Positions 1 through 6,549 of a DNA stretch of 15,203 bases are shown here, piece by piece. Source of the stretch: an uncultured Steroidobacter sp. (lineage in GTDB: Bacteria > Pseudomonadota > Gammaproteobacteria > Steroidobacterales > Steroidobacteraceae); NCBI GenBank assembly GCA_946478975.1, contig CAMLEO010000167.1, positions 1 through 15,203 of the forward strand. The letters are read 5' to 3'. Below the pieces are notes generated by a model. That model saw only the letters and a list, made by a program, of their open reading frames with translations, was not told where the DNA came from and did not search any database. How positions within the stretch are numbered: position 1 is the first letter of the stretch; each line of letters starts with the position of its first letter. The position numbers and the translations under genes were made by a program.

Positions 1-623
1 ACCACCGGCGTGTCCTTTTTTACCTTCGCCAGATCTTTCTTCAGCCAGTCGCGCTGCTCGTCTCCGACCATGAAAGGCGAGCCGTTGGGATTGTCGAGCC
101 CGGCCATCTCGGCCATGCGCTGCTCGGCGCTCGGCCAGCGATGGAACGTCCACTCGTCGTAGGTGAGGATGCTGTTCAAGACCACGAAGTGCACGCCCTT
201 GTGATCGAAGCTGTAGTACTGCTTGCCGAACAGCTTCGACCAATACTCGCCGAGGTCGAGGTAATAATCGTGCTCGCCCATCACGTGATAGACCTTGCCG
301 TTGAGCTTGGACAGCATCTCCGCACCGTGATCGAGCTCCGGCTTGCTGCCCATCTGCGCAAGGTCGCCGCCGAAAATCGCGAAATCCGGCTTCGGCGTCA
401 GCAGGTTCGTTTCGGCGACGGCGCGAATCAAGCCGCGATCCCAGTTGCGCACGAACTGCGTGCCCTTGATCTGCTGAATGTGCGAATCGGAGATGTACGC
501 GAACGTGAAGTTTTCGCTCGGCTTCGCGAACGCCAGCTCCACCATGGTCATCGGCAGCACCGAGGCGCCGACCGTCAGCGTCGATGTTTTCAGGAAACTG
601 CGGCGGTCGTATTTGATGTTCAT
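1..623 (-). CDS. Tat-exported calcineurin-like metallophosphoesterase, C-terminus beyond the window
   Basis: Probable periplasmic phosphoesterase of the calcineurin-like (Icc/PhoD-type) superfamily; the substrate cannot be named. The N-terminus carries a textbook twin-arginine motif, DRRSFLK at residues 6-12, followed by a hydrophobic stretch and an AFA cleavage site near residue 33. Metal-binding blocks are in order: SDSH (45-48), GGD (85-87) and GEHD (116-119). The usual third block is GNHD/GNHE, so Glu stands in place of the metal-ligand Asn. The reading frame is open to the window edge, giving 207 residues of a protein that should be about 300 long. The start ATG overlaps the TGA of the upstream peroxidase gene as ATGA, so translation is probably coupled and both products go to the periplasm. 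Family is confident; activity is inferred. Confidence 0.88.
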   Translation of the reverse strand, partial: MNIKYDRRSFLKTSTLTVGASVLPMTMVELAFAKPSENFTFAYISDSHIQQIKGTQFVRNWDRGLIRAVAETNLLTPKPDFAIFGGDLAQMGSKPELDHGAEMLSKLNGKVYHVMGEHDYYLDLGEYWSKLFGKQYYSFDHKGVHFVVLNSILTYDEWTFHRWPSAEQRMAEMAGLDNPNGSPFMVGDEQRDWLKKDLAKVKKDTPV

Positions 624-1831
624 GGCTGCTTGCCCTTGTTGTCGCCGTCGATGATGGACGCGACAGTCGGTGTCTTGGTACTGCACGAGGCAGCCGCCGT
701 CTTTTGCGCGGCGAACTGCGGGCTGGTCAGCGACTCCAGGAACGCCACCAGGTCCGACATCTCGTCGTCGGTGAGATTCAGCGGCCGGATGCCGCCGCTC
801 AGGAAGTCGTTGACGTGATCGTTCTTGTTGGTGATGCCGCCGTTGTTGTAGTGCTCGACCACGTCGCGCAGCGTCTTCAAGCTGCCGTCGTGCATGAACG
901 GCGCGGTCACTGCGACGTTACGCAAAGTCGACGTTTTGAACGCGCCGATTTCATCCAAAGTCTCGGTGACTGCAAAGCGGCCCAGTTCCGAGGCTTTCGG
1001 ATTCGTGAGCACAGCCTTGTCGACATCGCTGCCGGACGCTTTCGCCGCTAGAAACGCGGGCGCGAACTGCGGCACTTCGTTTTGAATGCGATTGATGCCG
1101 ACGCCGATGTTGTGGAAACGATTGTCGGTGAAGGTCGCGTAGTCCTGTTCCATCGTGTGACAGGACACGCAGCGGCCCTTGGTGAGGAAGATGTTGAAGC
1201 CGCGCTTCGCCTGCTCGCTCACTGCGTTCTCGTCATGCCCGTAGTGCCAGCGATCGAATGGCGAGTCGCCGGCGACGATGGTGCGCTCGAAGCTCGCAAT
1301 CGCCTGCTGCACTTCTTTCATCGTGATCTGCTCGCCTTCCTTGTTGAATACTTTCTTGAAGCGAGCGACGTAGTCGGGATCGGTGCGCACGATCTTCAGC
1401 ACGGGATCGTGATTCGCCAGGCCCATCTCCACTGGATTGACGATGGGATGCTGCGCCTGATCTTCCATGTCGAGCGAGCGTCCGTCCCAGAAGAACAGCT
1501 TGAAATACGCCGCGTTGATGACGGTCGGCGCGTTGCGCGTGCCGGTGAGTTTGTTGATGCCCTCGGAGGTCACCAGCGGACTATCGGTGAACGCCTTCTT
1601 GGGATCGTGACAAGTCGCGCAGCTCACTTCGCCGGTGCTGCTGAAACGTTTGTCGTTGAAGAGTTTGTCGCCGAGCTCGATCTTGTCCGGCGTCTGCGGG
1701 TTGTCGGCGGGAATGGGAACCGGCGGCAGGCCCAACGGCTGCGCCGAGGCTGCGAGCGAAAGTAACAAACTCGCGAAAATCGTGGCGCACGCAGCCACGC
1801 GCACGGTCTGAATCGGCGGTCCCATGCTCAT
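620..1831 (-). CDS. di-heme cytochrome c peroxidase (CcpA/MauG family)
   Basis: Periplasmic di-heme protein of the bacterial cytochrome c peroxidase family, which reduces H2O2 using electrons from small c-type cytochromes. Visible features: a Sec signal peptide ending near AASA (27-30), a first heme site CATCH (71-75), a second heme site CVSCH (221-225), and a PFMHDG motif (311-316) containing the Met that normally ligates the high-potential heme. The length of 403 residues is normal or slightly long. Two ATGs compete: the one used here (position 1831) and one two codons downstream at 1825. GGGAG sits directly against the first ATG but 6 nt from the second, so 1825 is equally plausible. It lies 23 nt after a short OxyR-like gene and overlaps the phosphoesterase start by 4 nt. 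MauG-like and other di-heme relatives share these motifs, so the exact substrate is inferred. Confidence 0.93.
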   Translation of the reverse strand: MSMGPPIQTVRVAACATIFASLLLSLAASAQPLGLPPVPIPADNPQTPDKIELGDKLFNDKRFSSTGEVSCATCHDPKKAFTDSPLVTSEGINKLTGTRNAPTVINAAYFKLFFWDGRSLDMEDQAQHPIVNPVEMGLANHDPVLKIVRTDPDYVARFKKVFNKEGEQITMKEVQQAIASFERTIVAGDSPFDRWHYGHDENAVSEQAKRGFNIFLTKGRCVSCHTMEQDYATFTDNRFHNIGVGINRIQNEVPQFAPAFLAAKASGSDVDKAVLTNPKASELGRFAVTETLDEIGAFKTSTLRNVAVTAPFMHDGSLKTLRDVVEHYNNGGITNKNDHVNDFLSGGIRPLNLTDDEMSDLVAFLESLTSPQFAAQKTAAASCSTKTPTVASIIDGDNKGKQP

Positions 1832-1843
1832 CTCCCTTCCAGC

Positions 1844-1858
1844 TTAGACAAAGTCTAA
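1844..1858. promoter_or_regulatory. perfect 15-bp dyad, possible LysR/OxyR-type half operator
   Basis: TTAGAC and GTCTAA are perfect inverted arms around AAA. Read as TTAG-N7-CTAA it resembles one ATAG-N7-CTAT half of the OxyR tetranucleotide operator, and it satisfies the general LysR T-N11-A rule. No second half at the expected N7 spacing is present on either side. It overlaps the stop codon of the OxyR-like short gene and lies just upstream of the peroxidase ribosome-binding site. Function is inferred. Confidence 0.4.
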
Positions 1859-2166
1859 TCGATGGGCACGCGATGACAATTGATCTCCTCAATAAGAGAC
1901 TCCGGCGCGCGCTCGCGATCGCGACGGCTGACTGTGACGATGCGATCGCGAACGGCGACTCGCGCGAAGCGCAGCACCTTGCGACCATCTGCAGTGATCG
2001 CAACGTGCGTACGATCGCGATCAAACAAACGCACGCCGAGATATTCCTCGAGCTTGCGCAGCTGGATGCTCAACGTGGATTGCGTGACCGAGCAGCGCTC
2101 GGCGGCGCGAGTGAAGTTCAAACAATCGGCCAGGGCGATCAGGTAGCGTAAGGCGCGGATGGACAT
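1855..2166 (-). CDS. DNA-binding-domain-only LysR/OxyR-like protein (103 aa), possibly a truncated regulator
   Basis: The first 60 or so residues are a LysR-type winged helix-turn-helix: the start reads MSIRALRYLIALAD, followed by RAAERC, VTQSTLS and IQLRKLEEYLG, most like OxyR N-termini. After the linker helix (about residues 61-80) the protein continues for only about 20 residues with no effector-binding domain, against roughly 300 residues for normal OxyR. The start ATG was chosen because the homology begins there and GAGGGAG lies 4 nt upstream; the frame extends further upstream without homology. It is co-directional with the di-heme peroxidase 23 nt downstream. It may be a decayed oxyR remnant, or a functional DNA-binding-only protein. 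No effector-domain remnant was recognised in the other frames. Whether it is expressed is unknown. Confidence 0.6.
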   Translation of the reverse strand: MSIRALRYLIALADCLNFTRAAERCSVTQSTLSIQLRKLEEYLGVRLFDRDRTHVAITADGRKVLRFARVAVRDRIVTVSRRDRERAPESLIEEINCHRVPID

Positions 2167-2201
2167 ACGACTCCCTCGGTCCCGTGTTCTTATCGAGCCC
2201 G

Positions 2202-2230
2202 AAAATACACCCGCCCCCTGCAATCACCAA
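2202..2230 (-). promoter_or_regulatory. candidate sigma-70-like promoter for the OxyR-like/peroxidase cluster
   Basis: On the minus strand TTGGTG and TATTTT are separated by exactly 17 nt, about 36 nt before the start of the OxyR-like gene. The -35 matches only 3 of 6 consensus bases and the -10 matches 4 of 6, so this is a weak prediction. Confidence 0.25.
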
Positions 2231-2244
2231 CATGGGAAGATCAG

Positions 2245-2781
2245 TTATTTCCGATCGGAGTCATTGGCAGCATCGATTGCAGCCTCGCCGCCGAGGCGTT
2301 CCAGCGCCGGCCCGGTGACGCGATAGATGGTCCATTCATTCATCGGCACGGCACCCAGGCTCTTATAAAAGTCGATCGCGCGGTGATTCCAATCCAGCAC
2401 CGACCATTCGAGCCGGCCGCACTTGCGTTCCAGCGCCATGCGCGCGAGGCGTCTCAGCAGCGCCTCGCCGATGCCATGGCCACGATATTTCTGCCGCACG
2501 TACAGGTCTTCGAGATAGATGCCGGGCTTGGCGAGGAAGGTCGAGAAGTTGTGGAAGAACAGTGCGAACCCGGCCACCTCGCCGCTCGGCTGCAATCGCG
2601 CCACGATGACCTCGGCACTGGGCTTGGGGCCGAACAGCCCCTCGTGTAACTGCGCTTCGGTCGCCGTCACCTGGTCGAGCAGGCGCTCGAACTCGGCGAG
2701 CTCGCGAATGAGCTGCAGGATCACCGGCACGTCCGCCGGCGTCGCCGCCGCGATTTGAAGACTGGACTGAAGTTCTGCCAT
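2245..2781 (-). CDS. GNAT N-acetyltransferase, SSAT (diamine acetyltransferase)-like
   Basis: Cytosolic acetyl-CoA-dependent N-acetyltransferase. The arrangement matches the spermidine/spermine N1-acetyltransferase and thialysine acetyltransferase branch: N-terminal LIRELAEFE (24-32), YLEDLYV (89-95), the acetyl-CoA pyrophosphate loop YRGHGIG (99-105), and the C-terminal WNHRAIDFYKSLGA (131-144), whose Tyr is the usual general acid. The length of 178 residues is typical. The start at 2781 was chosen because GAGG lies about 8 nt upstream and homology begins a few residues in; an ATG at 2823 extends the frame without similarity or a good ribosome-binding site. It is divergent from the LysR gene at 2912, and 78 nt separate its stop from the next minus-strand start. 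The acceptor (polyamine, lysine analogue or other amine) cannot be read from the sequence. Confidence 0.85.
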   Translation of the reverse strand: MAELQSSLQIAAATPADVPVILQLIRELAEFERLLDQVTATEAQLHEGLFGPKPSAEVIVARLQPSGEVAGFALFFHNFSTFLAKPGIYLEDLYVRQKYRGHGIGEALLRRLARMALERKCGRLEWSVLDWNHRAIDFYKSLGAVPMNEWTIYRVTGPALERLGGEAAIDAANDSDRK

Positions 2782-2911
2782 CGCTGTGCCTCGTACCCGT
2801 TGCGCAAGCCTACCTTGCATCATTAAGGGAATCGATATATTTTCACCGCGTTTCCAAGAATTTCATGTGGCGTCCGTGCTTCTCGATTAAATAATTTTTG
2901 AACAACCGACG

Positions 2912-3832
2912 ATGAGCGATGCTACCAAACTGCCTCTGAACGCCTTGCGCGCCTTCGAGGCTGTCGCCGCCCATCTGAGTTTTACGGGCGCCGCCCAGTC
3001 GCTCAACGTGACCACGGCCGCGGTCAGCTCACACATCAAATCGCTCGAAGAGTTTCTCGAAACTCCTCTATTCGTTCGCCACAGCCGATCGGTGCGGCTC
3101 ACGCCTCAAGGTGCGCGCCTGCTGCCCGGCGTGCAACGAGGCATGGGTGAGCTTACTCGCGCCGTGGACCAGCTGCGCCAGGATCGCAGCAGCGGGCTGC
3201 TGAACATCAGCCTGCTCGGCTCGTTCCTGCAAAAGTGGCTGCTGCCCCGCTTGAGCGATTTCTATCAAAAGAATCCCGAGGTCGACCTGCGCTTCAGCGC
3301 CAGCCGCGAGCTGGTCGACTTCATGCAGACCGACTTTCACGCCGCCGTTCGTTACGGCTCCGGCAGCTGGCCGCAGATCCAGGCGGAGAAGATGCTCGAC
3401 GATTGGGTGTTCCCGGTGGCGAGCCCGGCGCTGTTCGCGCAGCTCGGGCCGATCACGACACTGGGCGATCTGAACAAATATCCGCTGTTACACAGCGCGA
3501 GCGAACCGTGGATCGACTGGTTGCGACGAGTCGGCGGCGATACGACGCGAGTTGAACGCGGCCCGATTCTCGATGACTCGGCTTCGGTGCTCGCCGCCGC
3601 CGAGCAGGGGCATGGATTGGCACTCGCTCGCTGGTCGCTGGTCGCCGGCGATCTCGCTTCGGGCCGCCTGGTGCGGCCGTCGAGCCAAAGCGTTCGACAG
3701 ATCAATTCTTATTACTTCGTCGCACCGGCGCATAACTTCGAAGTGCCGAAGGTCATTCGCTTTCGCGATTGGCTGCGCGAAGTGTGCAGCCAGTTCCCGC
3801 CGCCCGAAGGCGAGCGGCTGGAACCGCAATAG
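2912..3832 (+). CDS. LysR-family transcriptional regulator, GcvA-like
   Basis: DNA-binding transcriptional regulator, usually tetrameric. The N-terminal winged helix (about residues 8-66) reads LNALRAFEAVAAHLSFTGAA, then VTTAAVSSHIKSLEEFL and FVRHSRSVRLTPQG. The effector domain (about 92-295) has the GcvA-type pattern, including RELVDFMQTDFHAAVRYGSG and WIDWL. The length of 306 residues is normal for the family. The start is the ATG at the onset of similarity; the ribosome-binding site is weak, with only CCGACG just before it. The AT-rich 130-bp divergent region (2782-2911) shared with the acetyltransferase gene is the likely place for autoregulation and for control of that neighbour, though the target is not demonstrated. 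It converges with doxX, leaving only 4 nt between the two stop codons. Confidence 0.9.
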   Translation: MSDATKLPLNALRAFEAVAAHLSFTGAAQSLNVTTAAVSSHIKSLEEFLETPLFVRHSRSVRLTPQGARLLPGVQRGMGELTRAVDQLRQDRSSGLLNISLLGSFLQKWLLPRLSDFYQKNPEVDLRFSASRELVDFMQTDFHAAVRYGSGSWPQIQAEKMLDDWVFPVASPALFAQLGPITTLGDLNKYPLLHSASEPWIDWLRRVGGDTTRVERGPILDDSASVLAAAEQGHGLALARWSLVAGDLASGRLVRPSSQSVRQINSYYFVAPAHNFEVPKVIRFRDWLREVCSQFPPPEGERLEPQ

Positions 3833-3836
3833 CTTC

Positions 3837-4262
3837 CTAGCGTGCCAGCTGAGGCTGCGTCGAACCCAGTCCGCTGCGCGATCGCACCGGCTCGGCCTGC
3901 AGCGCAACCACCACGCTGATGACGATCAGAAACAACGGATATTCCCAACCGCCGTTCGCGTTGCTGAAGACCCAGCCGTTGCCACTGTGCACCCAGGCCG
4001 CGCCGAACAACACCGGCAGCAGCGCCAGCGCAACCCATCGCGTGCGGAAGTTGATCAGCAGCAGGACGCCGCCGACGGTCTCGGCGAGAAACACTGCATA
4101 GGCCAGCGGCCCGGGCAAACCGATCGATTCAAAGTAATGCGCGGTGCCGGCCAACGTGAACGTGAAATATTTCAGGATCAGGCCGTGCGCGATAAACATC
4201 AGGCCGAGTGCCACGCGCAGCAATGTATTGCCGGCCTGCTGGGGACTGTTCGAAACGGTCAT
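3837..4262 (-). CDS. DoxX family inner-membrane protein
   Basis: Small four-helix membrane protein of 141 residues. Hydrophobic segments fall at about 13-30, 53-71, 75-91 and 107-122, the last following the family-like GGWEYPLF. The N-terminal LLRVALGLMFIAHG and the central AETVGGVLLLI are typical of DoxX proteins. Members have been linked to thiosulfate:quinone oxidoreductase (DoxD/DoxA) in archaea and to redox or membrane-stress complexes in bacteria; its role here is inferred. Its ATG overlaps the TGA of the rhodanese gene as ATGA, so the two are almost certainly co-translated. A sulfur-transferase partner fits a thiosulfate or persulfide role. Confidence 0.9.
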   Translation of the reverse strand: MTVSNSPQQAGNTLLRVALGLMFIAHGLILKYFTFTLAGTAHYFESIGLPGPLAYAVFLAETVGGVLLLINFRTRWVALALLPVLFGAAWVHSGNGWVFSNANGGWEYPLFLIVISVVVALQAEPVRSRSGLGSTQPQLAR

Positions 4263-4642
4263 GACGAGGCTCCTTCAGTTGTGGATTGAACGGGCAATTG
4301 ATTCTTCAGCCACGCTTCGAAGCCGCCTTCCATTTCCATGACGGGAAAGCCGGCGGAAGCGAGTTGCACGGCCGCGGCGGCGGCCAGCTTGCAGGTCTGG
4401 CTGTAGCAGTAGAGGATGGCTGTACGATCCTTGCGCAGCCCGGCGAGCGTGTGCCACTTGCCCTGCGGCAGGTTGATCGCGCCGGGAATGTGGCCGGCCT
4501 GGTAGTCGCTCGGCAGCCGCACGTCGACGATGGTGATGGGCTCGTTCCGGCGCATCTGGCCGGCCAGCTCGTGCGGCCCGGTGACGAACGCCAGCTTCTG
4601 GGCGAAAAAGTCACGCGCCTGGCAGGGATCGAAATCCAACAT
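4259..4642 (-). CDS. single-domain rhodanese (sulfurtransferase)
   Basis: Cytosolic rhodanese-fold protein of 127 residues that would carry a cysteine persulfide to transfer sulfane sulfur. Motifs: ITIVDVRLPSDYQAGHIPGA (37-56), the CH2A-like signature, and an active-site loop CYSQTCKLA starting at Cys79. There is no signal peptide. The start at 4642 was chosen because AGGAG lies 5 nt upstream; an in-frame extension to 4663 lacks this. It is the first gene of a two-gene unit with doxX (ATGA overlap) and is divergent from a LysR gene, the probable regulator. A similar fold occurs in Cdc25-like proteins, but the six-residue loop favours a sulfurtransferase. Confidence 0.9.
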   Translation of the reverse strand: MLDFDPCQARDFFAQKLAFVTGPHELAGQMRRNEPITIVDVRLPSDYQAGHIPGAINLPQGKWHTLAGLRKDRTAILYCYSQTCKLAAAAAVQLASAGFPVMEMEGGFEAWLKNQLPVQSTTEGASS

Positions 4643-4674
4643 GGCAGCTCCTGAAACAACCACTTGTACGGCGG

Positions 4675-4726
4675 CGGGCGACGCCCGGCCTGGTGGAGTG
4701 CTACGTTAGGCGCTGCCCGGCGCCGG
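4675..4726. promoter_or_regulatory. divergent rhodanese/LysR control region with two GC dyads
   Basis: The 146-bp gap between the divergent starts contains CGGGCG-A-CGCCCG (4675-4687) and the perfect 10-bp palindrome CCGGCGCCGG (4717-4726). Either could be a binding site for the adjacent LysR regulator or a methylation/restriction target. No convincing -35/-10 pair was seen. In GC-rich DNA such palindromes also occur by chance. Confidence 0.25.
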
Positions 4727-4788
4727 ATCATCGGCCCTGGCGGCATGGGATTTATTCTTGCGACCGAGTCACTTTTAACAGGCGTGGG

Positions 4789-5712
4789 ATGCAAAACCTC
4801 ACCGATATCGCCATCTTCGTGAAGGTGGTGGAGCTTTCCAGCTTCACCGCCGCGGCGGATGCGCTGGAAATGTCACAGCCCGTGGTCAGCAAGGCCGTTA
4901 CGCGCCTGGAAGAGAAACTGGGGGCGCGATTGCTCAATCGCACCACGCGCCGCCTGAGCCTCACCGAGGCCGGCGCGGAGTTGTATCGACGCAGCGGCAG
5001 CGCCCTGCGCGAAATCGAAAATGCCGAGCTGGAGATCGCACGCTTTCAAACCGAGCCGCGTGGAACATTGCGCGTCTCGGCGCCGATGTCTTTCAGCATC
5101 CTGCAGCTCGGCCCGGCGATTCAAACATTCATGGATCGCTATCCGGGCGTGACAGTCGAGCTGCACATGGATGATCGGCGCGTCGACCTGGTCGAGGAAG
5201 GTTTCGATGTCGCGATCCGCATCGCCAATCTTCGCGACTCCAACCTGGTTGCTCGCAAGATCGCGCCGACGCGCCAGGTCATTTGCGCTTCGCCCGCTTA
5301 TCTCGCGAAGCACGGCACGCCGGAGCGTCCGGAAGATCTGCTCGAACACAACTGCATTCTGTATTCGCTGCAAAGCGCGCCGCGCGAGTGGCGTTTGGTG
5401 GATAGCGAAGGCCAGGAACACGTCGTGCCGGTGAACGGCAATTTGATTTCAAGCAATGGCCTGGTGAGCCGTGCAGCCGCGGTTGCGGGCGGCGGCATCA
5501 TCATGCTGCCGACGTTTTATCTCGGCGATCAATTGCGCTCGGGCGAATTGAAGCCGGTGCTGTGCAAGTTCAAGCCGCGGGAGATTGCGGTCTACGCCGT
5601 GTATCCAGAGCGTCGTAACTTGATGCCGAAGGTGCGGGCGTTCATCGACTTCGTCGCCGCGACGTTCGGGCCCGAGCCGCCTTGGGAAAAAGGCTGGACG
5701 ATGGAGGACTGA
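4789..5712 (+). CDS. LysR-family transcriptional regulator, CrgA-like
   Basis: Regulator of 308 residues. The winged helix covers about residues 3-62 (FVKVVELSSFTAAADAL, MSQPVVSKAVTRLEEKLG, LLNRTTRRLSLTEAG). The effector domain follows the CrgA-like pattern, beginning GTLRVSAPMSFSILQLGPAI and including DLVEEGFDVAIRIANL and VAGGGIIMLP. The start at 4789 is where the family begins; an in-frame upstream ATG at 4693 would add 32 unrelated residues. Divergent orientation to the rhodanese-doxX pair suggests it regulates them, possibly sensing an electrophile or sulfur species. That is inference from position. Its last nine bases form one arm of the inverted repeat shared with the convergent hemD-like gene. 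Confidence 0.92.
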   Translation: MQNLTDIAIFVKVVELSSFTAAADALEMSQPVVSKAVTRLEEKLGARLLNRTTRRLSLTEAGAELYRRSGSALREIENAELEIARFQTEPRGTLRVSAPMSFSILQLGPAIQTFMDRYPGVTVELHMDDRRVDLVEEGFDVAIRIANLRDSNLVARKIAPTRQVICASPAYLAKHGTPERPEDLLEHNCILYSLQSAPREWRLVDSEGQEHVVPVNGNLISSNGLVSRAAAVAGGGIIMLPTFYLGDQLRSGELKPVLCKFKPREIAVYAVYPERRNLMPKVRAFIDFVAATFGPEPPWEKGWTMED

Positions 5713-5727
5713 CGCAGCTCAGTCCTC
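5704..5727. terminator. inverted repeat formed by the two convergent gene ends
   Basis: GAGGACTGA and TCAGTCCTC are perfect 9-bp arms around a 6-nt loop (CGCAGC). Each arm includes a stop codon, so the LysR gene and the convergent hemD-like gene both end in Glu-Asp-stop with identical codons. There is no T-tract, so it may work as a bidirectional hairpin barrier rather than a classical intrinsic terminator. The structure is certain; the function is inferred. Confidence 0.5.
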
Positions 5728-6534
5728 GCGCGAGCCCATGCTTTGCTCGATCGCAGTCGTCAGCGGCTTCATGAAGAACGAATCTTCCGGCATCAGCCGC
5801 ACACGCACGTCGTGACGAACCAGCGCGTCGGCCACGACTGGGCCGATCGCCGCCACTTCGGTTCGCTCCAGCGCCGTCTTCACCAGATCCGCCGGCCCGA
5901 CGGCAAACAAACGTTCGACTTGCGGCGTGCTCGTGAACGCGATCACGTCGACTTTGCCCGCTGCCATCCGCTCCAGCAGATCGCGAACGGCATCGTCCGC
6001 CGCTTTGTCCGCATAGATATACGGGGCCACGGTCGAAATCTGCGCTCCCGCTGTTTGCAGGAAGTCGATCAACGGCTTGTTCGGATCGGTGCCGTATAGC
6101 TGCACACCGACTTTGCGTCCTTGGAGATTCTCCGCCCGCAGCGAAGAGATCACGCCTTGAGTGGTCGGCGTCTCCGCCGCGATGTCCGGCTTCAACCCCA
6201 GCTCTCGCAACACGCGAGCAGGTTTGGGACCGCGAGTTATTTTTCTCACCTGGTTCAAACGACGCACGAACGGTTCGCGCAGCGCCGGCTCGTTCTTGTC
6301 GATACACGAGAGCAGGCGGCGCAGGCCTTCGCCGGTCAACAGGATGAAGTCATCGCACGCGCCCGCGTTGAACTCACGCAGCCATTGCAGGATCGGTTGC
6401 GGATCCGGCGCGTCGACGATTGCGACCAGCGGACACCGCAATACCGAAGCGCCTCGCCGCTCCAGCATGGCAGCGAACACGTCCAGTTCCCGAGTCTCCG
6501 GCACGGCGATGGTGCGACCAGTGAGTGTTGCCAT
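5719..6534 (-). CDS. uroporphyrinogen-III synthase family (HEM4/HemD-like) protein
   Basis: HEM4-fold protein of 271 residues. HemD cyclises hydroxymethylbilane to uroporphyrinogen III in tetrapyrrole synthesis. The N-terminus TIAVPETRELDVFAAMLERR, followed by CPLVAIVD, is typical of the first domain. The second half has VGVQLYG, the bilane-handling DVIAFTSTPQVERLF and the late VAAIGPVVADAL. Conservation in this family is low, so the call rests on these blocks in order. The ATG at 6534 is preceded by a weak AGG only 1 nt away. It follows the PD40 gene by 15 nt on the same strand. Neighbouring hemA, hemC or hemB genes are absent, so it may be a stand-alone or second copy, or a response-regulator-associated HEM4 relative with another job. 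Confidence 0.82.
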   Translation of the reverse strand: MATLTGRTIAVPETRELDVFAAMLERRGASVLRCPLVAIVDAPDPQPILQWLREFNAGACDDFILLTGEGLRRLLSCIDKNEPALREPFVRRLNQVRKITRGPKPARVLRELGLKPDIAAETPTTQGVISSLRAENLQGRKVGVQLYGTDPNKPLIDFLQTAGAQISTVAPYIYADKAADDAVRDLLERMAAGKVDVIAFTSTPQVERLFAVGPADLVKTALERTEVAAIGPVVADALVRHDVRVRLMPEDSFFMKPLTTAIEQSMGSRED

Positions 6535-6549
6535 GCCTGAATCTATACA

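Noticed and set aside
1082..1765. 227-codon plus-strand frame opposite the peroxidase gene
   Set aside because: Antisense shadow; the minus strand has two heme motifs and a signal peptide.
1581..2024. Possible remnant of the missing LysR effector domain in another minus-strand frame
   Set aside because: The alternative frame is Ser/Arg-rich, overlaps the peroxidase signal peptide region and shows no effector-domain pattern.
2824..2911. AT-rich gap as a LysR operator with AATCGA/TCGATT repeats
   Set aside because: The 6-bp arms are far apart (about 47 nt) and no T-N11-A dyad of quality was found, so it is not listed as a separate site.
5719..6534. Reading the HEM4 gene as part of a heme-biosynthesis operon
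   Set aside because: No hemA, hemB, hemC, hemX or hemY gene is adjacent; the upstream partner is a beta-propeller gene.
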